DNA from: Flavobacteriaceae bacterium
Lineage (GTDB): Bacteria; Bacteroidota; Bacteroidia; Flavobacteriales; Flavobacteriaceae
Reading direction: 5' to 3'
DNA: 33,709 bases
Assembly: GCA_013003555.1 (NCBI GenBank)
Contig: JABDIV010000095.1
Location: forward strand, 1 to 33,709
Shown: positions 25,801-31,028 of the stretch, in pieces
Position numbering within the stretch: the stretch's first letter is position 1
Layout of the letters: the number at the start of each line of letters is the position of its first letter
Program-made: the position numbers and the translations under genes
Notes under the pieces: model-generated
The model's input: the letters and a program-made list of their open reading frames with translations, nothing else
The model's database searches: none
Told to the model about the DNA's origin: nothing

Positions 25801-27409
25801 TGATTCTAATGGCTGTGAGGCTACCGATGAGGTCGTCGTTATTGTTGATGATCAGGTTATGGCTAATGCCGGTGAGGATGTTACTGTATGCGAAGGACAA
25901 AGCATAATACTAACGGCTTCCGGAGGAACATCTTATTTATGGAGTGATGGACAAACGGAAGCAAGCATTATTGTTAGCCCGGCTGTGACTACAACATACG
26001 GTGTAACCGTTACCACTGGTGACAATTCCGATACCGATGAAGTAACCGTATTTGTAAATGAATCACCAAATGCCGATGCGGGAAGTGATATAACAATCTG
26101 TCAAGGAGAGATTGTTAGTCTTACAGCTTCGGGAGGCGGCACCTATTTCTGGAGTACCGGTCAAACAGATCAAAATATTGAGGTTAGTCCTCAAAATACC
26201 ACAATATATGAAGTAATAGTGACCTTAAATGGTTGTCAATCCAGCGACCAGGTCACTGTTACAGTTAACCAAAATCCTGATGTCAGTGCCGGTGACGATG
26301 TCACTATTATCCAGGGTGATTCAACTACCTTAACGGCTTCTGCCGGCGATTCCTATTTATGGAGCACGGGAGAAACCACCCAGAGCATTTCTGTTTCACC
26401 AAATAATACTACTGTTTATTCGGTGATCGTTAATTCTGGAGGATGTGAAGGGATTGATGAAGTCATGGTTATAGTGAATGATACGCTTAATGCTTATGCC
26501 GGAGAAGACGTGACTATTTGTGAAGGAGAAGCAGTCGTCCTTACCGCGAGCGGAGGAACGGAATTCCTTTGGAGCACAGGTGAAACAACGGCTAGTATTA
26601 CCGTAAGTCCGGAAACTGCAACCAATTATTCCGTTCAGGTAACCGTTGGCTCAAGCACCGATACCGATGAGGTTACCGTCTACGTAAACGATGGTCCTGA
26701 CGTCCAGGTAAGTGGAGACGAGACCATATTGATGGGTGAATATGTGACCCTGTCAGCATCAGGAGCCGACTCTTATTTATGGTCGAATGGTGCGACAGAT
26801 CCCAATATAGCTGTAAATCCGAGTACGACTACAACTTATTCTGTAACCGGTTTTATAAATGACTGTGCTGAAACAAAAGATATTACCGTAAATGTTTTGG
26901 AGCCTGTTGAAGCATCTGCAGGACAGGATCAAAGCATCTGCGCCGGAAGCAGCATTACCCTGACAGCCTCAGGCGGTGAAAACTACGAATGGAGCACTGG
27001 TGAAACCACTCAGAGCATAACGGTTAGTCCGGAGGAGGATACTGTTTATACGGTTATGGTTTCGAACGAACTGGATTCCGGTTCAGATGAAGTTATGGTT
27101 TTGGTTGAAGCCTGTGAAGATCCGATAGGTGAGGAGCTTCCCATAGATTTACCACCCTTCCAATATGATATTTATTCAGCGAGCCCCAATTCGCCATTGT
27201 TCTATGCCAAGATTATTGGCTTGAGCGGGCCGGCAAGCCTGATTATCCAGGATATACAAGGCAAACTGATTTACTGGAAGGATATTGATAATAACAACGG
27301 TCAACGACAAGATATTCCGATTTATACAAACCAATACAGCCAGGGTATTTATACAATAACACTCCGGGAACAAGATAAATCGACAACGAAGAAGGTATTA
27401 TTCCGATAG
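19808..27409 (+). CDS. Giant T9SS-secreted surface protein: PL1-like pectate lyase domain, 28 Ig-like repeats, C-terminal sorting domain
   Basis: The 2533-residue protein starts with a signal peptide (hydrophobic core SFLILFFLLTPMFMAITA, about 25-42, likely cleaved near ITA-Q). Residues about 45-390 resemble polysaccharide lyase family 1: FPSAVGAGAYVTGGRGGT, VTNLNDSGPGSLRDAL, ITITGKP and IIDHCSFSFNDDQAISM are its usual landmarks. A linker with GDGIPDVWK near 430 is common after such domains. Residues about 476-2434 are 28 tandem repeats of about 70 residues centred on YLWSTGETTQSITVSP...TYTVTV..NGC. Residues about 2455-2533 (IIQDIQGKLIYWKD...QGIYTITLRE...KKVLF) match a T9SS type A sorting domain, so surface export and anchoring are expected. 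The lyase probably acts on a uronic-acid-containing glycan, with the repeats as a long stalk. Transcription runs divergently from the polysaccharide locus. Substrate and activity are unproven. Confidence 0.92.
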   Translation: MEWSMLSRCATAVTGIILSFRKSFLILFFLLTPMFMAITAQTKAFPSAVGAGAYVTGGRGGTVLKVTNLNDSGPGSLRDALLKPFPRIIIFEVSGTIQLNSLLEMCLENSNFTVAGQTAPEGGITITGKPVSMGGGWSACNEPCNNGIWRFIRFRNASYTGAPDVYEHNGIIISGGSDHIIDHCSFSFNDDQAISMKASWGEIRNITVQRSLFSENSTGVIAGSGVQNTTGDMSFYYNLFVNQPQRTPNASGVLQYDIVNNVMFNVANRLTNVNTASSEVNFVGNHITEGTYSTPGSVNKVQSVTPSIYTANNYHNSLYPNPQQNDYGLWKDFFTGNPVSGSYFTSTMHQLLGEGPVIMSPDEARESVLNDVGTNKYLNFDGTSSTYIDSYDTTRINDATIYVSRNPFNKNWTMPIIPSNTKSGYDTLGDGIPDVWKISKGFSATDDLSNYVWPDGYIGIEQYLNEIDFDVVAAGQVEAGEDVWICEGESTTLTASGVVSYSWNTGNNTESITVTPGSTTTYTVTGTDANGNTSTDEVTVFLNPLPSAGAGNDVTICQGESTTLTASGSGAFLWNTGQTSQSITVSPNSTTTYTVTVSENDCEDSDSVIVNVDPTPNANAGPNVTINYGESTTLTASGGGTYLWSNGETTQSITVSPETNSSYTVTVNQNGCEDIDAVTVFVNVEVTADAGSDVILCAGESTTLTATGGDAYVWSTGATTQSITVSPNTTTTYTVTASIGNVSDTDSVNVTVNPIPNANAGADVSILNGESATLTASGGGTYLWSTGETTQSITVNPTQTSQYAVTVDLNGCISNDTVTVTVNEPVYAEAGDDITICDGETVTLIASGGDTYLWNTGETTPGITVNPNITTSYDVIVSIGPISDSDNVTVFVEPIPNADAGDDVNIAVGDSAILTASGGDSYLWSTGETTQSITVSPTLDTTYTVNVYQNGCEASDTVTVYANNTVIADAGEDVTICEGASVVLTASGGDSYLWSTGETNQSISVNPTSTESYTVSAIIGDDFDTDSVTVNVNELPQVNAGEDVTVCGGIAVTLIASGGNNFLWSTGETTQNITVYPTETTTYTVTVDNNGCEASDDVIVTVVDTPIANAGPNQNIPSGQSATLTATGGGTYLWSTGETSATIIVSPAQTTHYTVTVSNGSCEDSDIVNVAVNGQPSAYAGEDVTICEGESTVLVAEGGNSQLWSTGETTEEITVSPTVTTTYILTSYQGSHESTDDVTVFVTPTPDPDLGEDLNICSGESLTLTSQPGDFYIWSTGEITQSITINPVATTIYTVLIGQNGCEGNDEITVNVTPIPNVELGEDVTICEGEIRVLTATGGETYLWSTGETTPSISVSPSSTTTYTVTAYENGCESTDDVIVNVNQYQEVNAGEDVTMCGGDTVTLTATGGQDYLWSTGETTSSITVSPTQTTAYFVTLNADECPSTDEVIVTVNSFPQADAGNDVTICEGQSMILSASGIGEYLWDTGETSQSIIVSPAITTTYTLTVNNDGCEDTDTVTVFVNPTPEADAGEEQTIILGESATLTASGGDSYLWSTGETTQSITVTPETTTSYSVTVTSNGCDDIDAVLVVVNEQAVAEASENVTICEGESTILSASGGNTYEWSTGETTQEITVSPTSTTTYIVTVYLGNSSSSDEVTVTVDPLPNANAGEDVTICAGESIQLTASGGSSFEWNTGETTQSITVSPSGTTSYSVIVEQNGCLSSDQVTVNINELPQIDLGNDTSVCYGEPYTLTAPESDSYLWSTGETTQNITVSPTSVTAYSVTISQNGCDASDEIIISVDDLPSVNASSDVSICYGESATLSATGDGESYLWSTGETTSSITVSPDDTTIYTVTTFQNGCEAIDDVSVIVTPSPDANAGEDISICEGENVTIMASGNGNFLWSTGQITPMITVSPAETTTYQLTVNLNGCESIDEVTVFVSPTPAADAGPDINIQAGESAVLTATGGDTYLWSTGETTSSITVSPSDTTSYTVTVDSNGCEATDEVVVIVDDQVMANAGEDVTVCEGQSIILTASGGTSYLWSDGQTEASIIVSPAVTTTYGVTVTTGDNSDTDEVTVFVNESPNADAGSDITICQGEIVSLTASGGGTYFWSTGQTDQNIEVSPQNTTIYEVIVTLNGCQSSDQVTVTVNQNPDVSAGDDVTIIQGDSTTLTASAGDSYLWSTGETTQSISVSPNNTTVYSVIVNSGGCEGIDEVMVIVNDTLNAYAGEDVTICEGEAVVLTASGGTEFLWSTGETTASITVSPETATNYSVQVTVGSSTDTDEVTVYVNDGPDVQVSGDETILMGEYVTLSASGADSYLWSNGATDPNIAVNPSTTTTYSVTGFINDCAETKDITVNVLEPVEASAGQDQSICAGSSITLTASGGENYEWSTGETTQSITVSPEEDTVYTVMVSNELDSGSDEVMVLVEACEDPIGEELPIDLPPFQYDIYSASPNSPLFYAKIIGLSGPASLIIQDIQGKLIYWKDIDNNNGQRQDIPIYTNQYSQGIYTITLREQDKSTTKKVLFR
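21236..27115 (+). repeat. 28 tandem 210-bp coding repeats (Ig-like domains)
   Basis: The array starts at VEAGEDVWIC and ends at VMVLVEACED, with a period of about 210 bp and no interruption. Each repeat follows the plan A-x-AG-x-DVTIC-x-GES-x-x-LTASGG-x-x-YLWSTGET-x-x-SITVSP-x-x-TTTYTVTV...NGC...SDxVTVxV plus a linker of about five residues. Eleven repeats have both the early Cys (TIC) and the late Cys (NGC). Eight lack the early Cys and nine lack the late one. Copies are diverged in nucleotide sequence and show different synonymous codons, so the array is old and not an assembly artefact. Residue-level patterns are treated in the findings. Confidence 0.95.
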
Positions 27410-27437
27410 GGAATAATTAGATTGGTTAGTTAGTTTG

Positions 27438-27484
27438 AAAGGCGCCCTTTAAAGCATACTACAAAGCTTTGGGGCGCTTTTATT
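27438..27484 (+). terminator. Probable intrinsic terminator of the giant gene
   Basis: A hairpin follows the giant gene's stop by about 28 bases. AAA-GCGCCC (27438-27447, with one bulged G) pairs with GGGCGC-TTT (27472-27480). An inner stem AAAGC (27451-27455) pairs with GCTTT (27466-27470) around a ten-base loop. The 3' side runs into TTTTATTATT. It sits between two convergent genes, ending where the DUF4258 gene stops. On the minus strand the trailing T-run is poorer, so termination in that direction would be weaker. Confidence 0.75.
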
Positions 27485-27854
27485 ATTGGGCTTCAAGCTT
27501 GATGATCATAGCTTCGTATTCACAATTTGCTATGGTGAAATAAACATCTTTCTCATCATGCTTTCCTTCGATATAATAGGTTCGGCAGCTATCGAGTTTG
27601 GTATTGCTCTTTTTGAATTTGACATCGCCATATTGCAGCACACTCTGGATATCGATCGAATCGATGCCCTGTTCGATTAATTGCTCTTTGATGTCTTCAG
27701 AATAGACGAGGGTTTTTGTTCGGATGTTTTTGAGCACCCGTGCATTCGGACTATAATCGCAGGAGGCGCGTTTACCCGTTAAAAAAAATGCCAGAAAGAC
27801 AAGGCCTACTGCAAGGCCGCCAAGGTAGTAGCCCAGACGATGAATAAACTTCAT
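27483..27854 (-). CDS. DUF4258-type small membrane-anchored protein
   Basis: The 123-residue protein has one N-terminal hydrophobic segment (about 8-28: GYYLGGLAVGLVFLAFFLTG), then a soluble domain. That domain reads IDSIDIQSVLQYGDVKFKKSNTKLDSCRTYYIEG...VYFTIANCEYEAMIIKLEA, which matches the pattern of Pfam DUF4258 (an S-x-DI-x-x-VL-x-x-G core, then Y-x-I-x-G and a final V/I-rich strand). It may be periplasmic, and two Cys in the domain (SCRTY, NCEYE) could pair. The gene follows alanine dehydrogenase by 15 bases on the same strand, an arrangement I recall from flavobacterial genomes, so the two are probably co-transcribed. The molecular function is not known. Confidence 0.78.
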   Translation of the reverse strand: MKFIHRLGYYLGGLAVGLVFLAFFLTGKRASCDYSPNARVLKNIRTKTLVYSEDIKEQLIEQGIDSIDIQSVLQYGDVKFKKSNTKLDSCRTYYIEGKHDEKDVYFTIANCEYEAMIIKLEAQ

Positions 27855-27869
27855 AAGTATCGATTAAGA

Positions 27870-29069
27870 TCAGAAGATAAGCAGGTTGACGTCGCTGCAA
27901 TCGAGGTCGAACCAGGCCGCCACCGATTTGTTGGTCAAAATGCCGTGGTAAAAGTACAATCCATTTTTCAATCCGCGATCAAAACGCAGGGCATTTTCTA
28001 TACCGCCATCATCAGCGATCTTGAGAAGATAAGGCGTAAAGATATTGCTTATCGACACCGATGCCGTTCTCGAATAACGCGCCGGAATATTAGGCACGCA
28101 GTAATGGATGACACCATGCTTGATAAAAGTCGGATTGTTATGTGTGGTCACCTCACTGGTTTCGAAGCAGCCACCCATATCGATACTCACATCGATGATA
28201 ACCGAGCCGCTTTTCATCGTTTCCACCATAGCCTCACTAACGAGTACCGGCGCCCGGTTGGCGCCACGTACGGCGCCAATGGCCACATCGCAGCGCATCA
28301 GTGCCTTATGCACGTTCTTGGGTTGTACGGTAGAGGTGTAAATGTTGGTATTCAGATTGCTTTGCAGTCGTCGGAGTTTGGTGATGGAGTTATCGAACAC
28401 GCGAATGTTGGCCCCAAGGCCTATGGCCTTCCGGGCGGCGAACTCGCCGACAGTTCCGGCACCCAGGATAACCACTTCGGTTGGCGGCACGCCGCTGATA
28501 TTACCGAACAGCAGACCGTTGCCCTGGAAAGTGTTTGATAACAGCTCTGCCGCTATATGTACCGTCGCCGTTCCGGCGATCTCACTCAGCTGGCGAACGG
28601 CAGGATAGGCACCGTCTTCATCACGAATATACTCGAAGGCCAGGGCAGTAATGCGTTTTTTAGCCAGGGCCGTAAAGTAGGCCTTGGTTTGTGTTTTTAT
28701 CTGCAGGGCCGAGATGAGGATGGTTTGGGGGTTGATCATCTTGATCTCCTCGAGGGAGGGTGGTTCCACCTTCAGGATCATGGGGCAGGAGAATACTTTG
28801 GCGGTATCTTTGGTGATCTCACCGCCGGCCTCGCTGTAGTCGCTGTCGCTAAAGGAAGCGCTAACACCGGCGCCCGCTTCTATAAGCACGCGGTGGCCGT
28901 TATTGACCAGGGCTGATACGGCGTCGGGGGTAAGGCACACCCGTTTTTCCTGGAAGGCCGTCTCGTTGGGGATACCGATAAAGAGCTCGCCTTTACGGCT
29001 GATGATCTCCAGTTTTTCCTCTTGTGGGAGGAGCTGTTCCTTTGAAAAGGGCGTAAACGATTTGGCCAT
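27870..29069 (-). CDS. ald: Alanine dehydrogenase / PNT-alpha family NAD(P)-dependent enzyme
   Basis: The 399-residue protein belongs to the AlaDH/PNT family. IGIPNETAFQEKRVCLTPDAV (31-51) is the N-terminal signature, MILKVEPPS (97-105) holds the substrate-side Lys region, and VVILGAGTVGEFAARKAIGLGANIRVFD (199-226) is the NAD-binding Rossmann motif. A late HYCVPNIPARYSRTASVSISN also fits. The reaction would be reversible NAD-dependent deamination of L-alanine to pyruvate and ammonia. The segment corresponding to the substrate His of classical Ald (HTYLHLA type) reads ISALQIKTQTKAYF here, so substrate specificity deserves caution. Flavobacterial proteins with this same N-terminus (KSFTPF...QLLPQEEKLEI) are generally annotated as alanine dehydrogenase. 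The DNA is clearly more GC-rich than the genes to its right. Confidence 0.87.
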   Translation of the reverse strand: MAKSFTPFSKEQLLPQEEKLEIISRKGELFIGIPNETAFQEKRVCLTPDAVSALVNNGHRVLIEAGAGVSASFSDSDYSEAGGEITKDTAKVFSCPMILKVEPPSLEEIKMINPQTILISALQIKTQTKAYFTALAKKRITALAFEYIRDEDGAYPAVRQLSEIAGTATVHIAAELLSNTFQGNGLLFGNISGVPPTEVVILGAGTVGEFAARKAIGLGANIRVFDNSITKLRRLQSNLNTNIYTSTVQPKNVHKALMRCDVAIGAVRGANRAPVLVSEAMVETMKSGSVIIDVSIDMGGCFETSEVTTHNNPTFIKHGVIHYCVPNIPARYSRTASVSISNIFTPYLLKIADDGGIENALRFDRGLKNGLYFYHGILTNKSVAAWFDLDCSDVNLLIF

Positions 29070-29136
29070 AGTAAGGGATTAGAAACTTGAAGTTACGAAT
29101 TTATTTGAATTTGAAAAACACTATAATTTTTGATTT

Positions 29137-29154
29137 TATAGATAATTTTCTATA
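29137..29154. promoter_or_regulatory. Operator-like palindrome O1 upstream of the membrane-protein pair
   Basis: TATAGATAATTTTCTATA is a palindrome with one mismatch and matches 17 of 18 bases of the palindrome upstream of the small regulator gene. It lies 27 bp before the TTG start of the first membrane-protein gene and 67 bp before the divergent alanine dehydrogenase ATG. A loose promoter-like arrangement, TTTG at 29104 and TA(n3)TTTG at 29124-29132, sits immediately upstream, so bound repressor would block initiation. The likely binder is the regulator encoded at 30377-30739. Confidence 0.62.
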
Positions 29155-29181
29155 TTTATTTAAAAATAAAACAGAATTACA

Positions 29182-29808
29182 TTGAATTACCGATATATTT
29201 TTATAAAAGATATAATTGTAATATCCTTAATTATAAGCCTCCCATTCATATATTTTATTTACGATGTTTTTCCAGTAAGTAATATTTTTGAAACCCCTTT
29301 TTTTATTTTTAAAACAACCTATTTTGAAAATGTAAATTATTTCGTATGGGTTCTTCTGGGTAAATTAATGATTTTAGCTTTTATAATTATTTGGTTTATT
29401 TCTTGTAAACATGTTTGGCGTTACTTCCTATTTTTTCCATTTATGATAGAATTCTATCGAATTTTTGGTGCCTTTAATGATGAGTTTAATTTTTTACCTC
29501 AAAGTTCTATGATTGGAACTTTTTTTTTCAGTCTTCCTTTTTCAATGGCGTTAATATTGATAATCAATAAAATATCAAACTTCATAAACAAAATGGACGT
29601 AAACAGTTTAGGTAAGTCAATTGATTGCGAAATATCAGATCACATTGGAAAAATTGCAAATACGAATATAACCTTATATAAAGTAATTAAGTCAGAATAT
29701 AATGACTTGATTAATGAAATATATAATGAAGATTCACCGCAATATTTAAAAAGACTTAGCGATCTTAAATCAAAAATAAAATTAATAATAAATGGACATA
29801 AAGAATAA
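29182..29808 (+). CDS. Four-helix membrane protein of unknown function, first of a paralogous pair
   Basis: I do not recognise the family. The 208-residue protein has about four hydrophobic segments: near 9-30 (IIVISLIISLPFIYFIYDVFP), 54-74 (FVWVLLGKLMILAFIIIWFIS), 79-96 (WRYFLFFPFMIEFYRIF) and 108-132 (IGTFFFSLPFSMALILIINKI). A polar, charged C-terminal tail of about 75 residues follows, probably cytosolic. It is similar in layout and in several motifs to the next gene product. The start is TTG: an in-frame TAA lies five codons upstream and there is no ATG before the second helix. Base composition is very AT-rich. The 3' end overlaps the next gene by 17 bases. An operator-like palindrome lies just upstream. 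Confidence 0.72.
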   Translation: MNYRYIFIKDIIVISLIISLPFIYFIYDVFPVSNIFETPFFIFKTTYFENVNYFVWVLLGKLMILAFIIIWFISCKHVWRYFLFFPFMIEFYRIFGAFNDEFNFLPQSSMIGTFFFSLPFSMALILIINKISNFINKMDVNSLGKSIDCEISDHIGKIANTNITLYKVIKSEYNDLINEIYNEDSPQYLKRLSDLKSKIKLIINGHKE

Positions 29809-30382
29809 GGATTTAAATATAATCACAGTTCTTTTGATAACACCCTTTATAATTTATTTCTATAAATTATTTCCTGAGACTAATGTCGTCCATATTACGA
29901 ATTGGGTGTTTGAAATTAATGTGTCCCTTGATTTAAGATTTTTAGCTTGGGTGTTTTTGACAAAATTATCAACATTAATTTTGCTTTTAACTTGGTATTA
30001 TACAACAAGTCGATGGTGGCGTTTAGCCATTTTGGTACCAATTATAATAGAGATTTTTAAAATTCTAAATCTATTAAATATGAATATTGACTTTATTGAT
30101 GATAAGGAATATGTTAACAGTCTTCCATTAACTTTTCCTATAATTTTAGCGCTTATTTACTTGGCAACTCAAGTTAATTATTACACCCTTTATCGGAAAT
30201 TACTTTTAAAAATGGAATCCGATTATCACAATGTAATGACGAAAATTGTAAAAAAGAATGAGATCGAAATTATTAATATTAGAAATTGCCTATCAAAACT
30301 TAAAGAAGAGAAAAAAAATATTTCTGATGACAAATATTTGGAAAAACTTATAAAACTCCGAGAAGACTTATTGAAACTATAG
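29792..30382 (+). CDS. Four-helix membrane protein of unknown function, second of a paralogous pair
   Basis: This is a 196-residue membrane protein of unrecognised family. Hydrophobic segments lie near 10-29 (IITVLLITPFIIYFYKLFP), 50-72 (FLAWVFLTKLSTLILLLTWYY), 76-93 (WWRLAILVPIIIEIFKIL) and 108-128 (SLPLTFPIILALIYLATQ). A charged helical tail rich in Lys and Glu (KIVKKNEIEIINIRNCLSKLKEEKK) follows. Shared features with the upstream protein include the FP-x-(S/T)N after helix 1, the (V/A)WV-L-x-KL stretch of helix 2, the WR...P-x-x-IE-x-(F/Y)(R/K)I stretch of helix 3, SLP before helix 4, and a YL-x-(K/R)L-x-x-L ending. The ATG lies inside the first gene, so translation is coupled. Its end overlaps the convergent regulator gene by six bases. 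Confidence 0.74.
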   Translation: MDIKNKDLNIITVLLITPFIIYFYKLFPETNVVHITNWVFEINVSLDLRFLAWVFLTKLSTLILLLTWYYTTSRWWRLAILVPIIIEIFKILNLLNMNIDFIDDKEYVNSLPLTFPIILALIYLATQVNYYTLYRKLLLKMESDYHNVMTKIVKKNEIEIINIRNCLSKLKEEKKNISDDKYLEKLIKLREDLLKL

Positions 30383-30739
30383 CCCTTTTTTTTGTTGCTT
30401 AATTTCAATTAAAATCTCATCCAACAATGCTTTTTTCTCAGCGCTCCATTTTTCGTTCAATTTCTCGTTGATAAAGCTTTCGATATCCACTCGAGATGGT
30501 GTTGAACGCTCAGTCTCTTCATTGATAAACATATTACCTTTTCCAGTAATCAGCCACACCAGGTTAAGGCGTGGGTAGGTCTTTACGATGCGTTCAATAA
30601 CATCACTTCCAACCGAGGCGTTGTTTTTTTGCATGCGCAAGGTATAGCCGTTGGCAGCACCTATTGAAATGTCGAACTGACGGACACTCATGCCCATTTG
30701 CTGAACAAAATCTACGATACGATTTATGGTTTTACTCAT
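30377..30739 (-). CDS. Small helix-turn-helix DNA-binding protein, Bacteroidota phage-repressor-like
   Basis: The 120-residue protein has an N-terminal helical DNA-binding domain. INRIVDFVQQMGMSVRQFDISIGAANGY (5-32) reads as helices 1-3 of an XRE/Cro-cI type fold. It is followed by IVKTYPRLNLVWLITGKGNMF (51-71), a motif I associate with XRE-type and prophage repressors of Bacteroidota (I-x-x-x-YP-x-x-N-x-x-WL-x-TG-x-GxM). A C-terminal charged, probably coiled-coil segment (IESFINEKLNEKWSAEKKALLDEIL) may mediate oligomerisation. The start is ATG. A perfect 22-bp palindrome lies 12 bp upstream of the start codon, so autoregulation is likely. The related palindrome before the membrane-protein pair suggests the same protein controls that operon. 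Confidence 0.82.
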   Translation of the reverse strand: MSKTINRIVDFVQQMGMSVRQFDISIGAANGYTLRMQKNNASVGSDVIERIVKTYPRLNLVWLITGKGNMFINEETERSTPSRVDIESFINEKLNEKWSAEKKALLDEILIEIKQQKKGL

Positions 30740-30751
30740 AATATTTTTGTT

Positions 30752-30773
30752 TATATAGAAAATTTTCTATATA
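30752..30773. promoter_or_regulatory. Operator-like perfect palindrome O2 upstream of the regulator gene
   Basis: The 22-bp site is a perfect dyad whose central 18 bases are TATAGAAAATTTTCTATA. It lies 12 bp upstream of the regulator's ATG. On the minus strand a TTTG (30792-30795) lies about 18 bp upstream of the dyad, whose TATATAGA could serve as a poor -7 element, so the site would cover the promoter. A half-site-like TATTTTCTA follows at about 30783-30791. It shares 17 of 18 core bases with the site at 29137-29154. Confidence 0.68.
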
Positions 30774-30849
30774 TTTATGGTATATTTTCTACAAATCTAA
30801 TAAATTATTATGCATATGAAAAGAATATAAGGATGTAATAGAGAAAACC

Positions 30850-30862
30850 TCTACCAGGTAGA
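30850..30862. other. Short inverted repeat in the 255-bp intergenic stretch before the secreted-protein gene
   Basis: TCTACCAGGTAGA is a perfect 6-1-6 inverted repeat in the AT-rich gap between the regulator's operator and the gene at 31029. It is short and could be chance; it is followed by GCTCTCT and not by a T-run, so it is not a terminator. Apart from this I see no gene, RNA or convincing promoter in 30774-31028. Confidence 0.2.
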
Positions 30863-31028
30863 AGCTCTCTGACTGTAATGATAATGAAATAAGCAATCGT
30901 CCAAATCATAGTAAACATTTAAAACTAATCGATCAATTATTCCAGTTTATTTCATTAGTCCAAATCTTTTTAAAGTCGCGTAAACCGAAAAGCGAAATGA
31001 GTAGGTAAAATCTAAATAATCAATCATT

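Noticed and set aside
21236..27115. The long periodic array could be taken for a CRISPR or a non-coding satellite.
   Set aside because: It is one uninterrupted reading frame with a 210-bp period, repeat divergence consistent with protein-level selection, and a protein domain plan with a sorting domain after it.
27840..28538. A 232-codon open frame on the plus strand opposite alanine dehydrogenase.
   Set aside because: It lies antisense within a well-supported enzyme gene of higher GC, and its translation (His- and Arg-rich, no motif) looks like a frame shadow.
30384..30392. T-run after the membrane-protein pair as an intrinsic terminator.
   Set aside because: No hairpin precedes the T-run; it lies inside the 3' end of the convergent regulator gene where AAA Lys codons on the other strand explain it.
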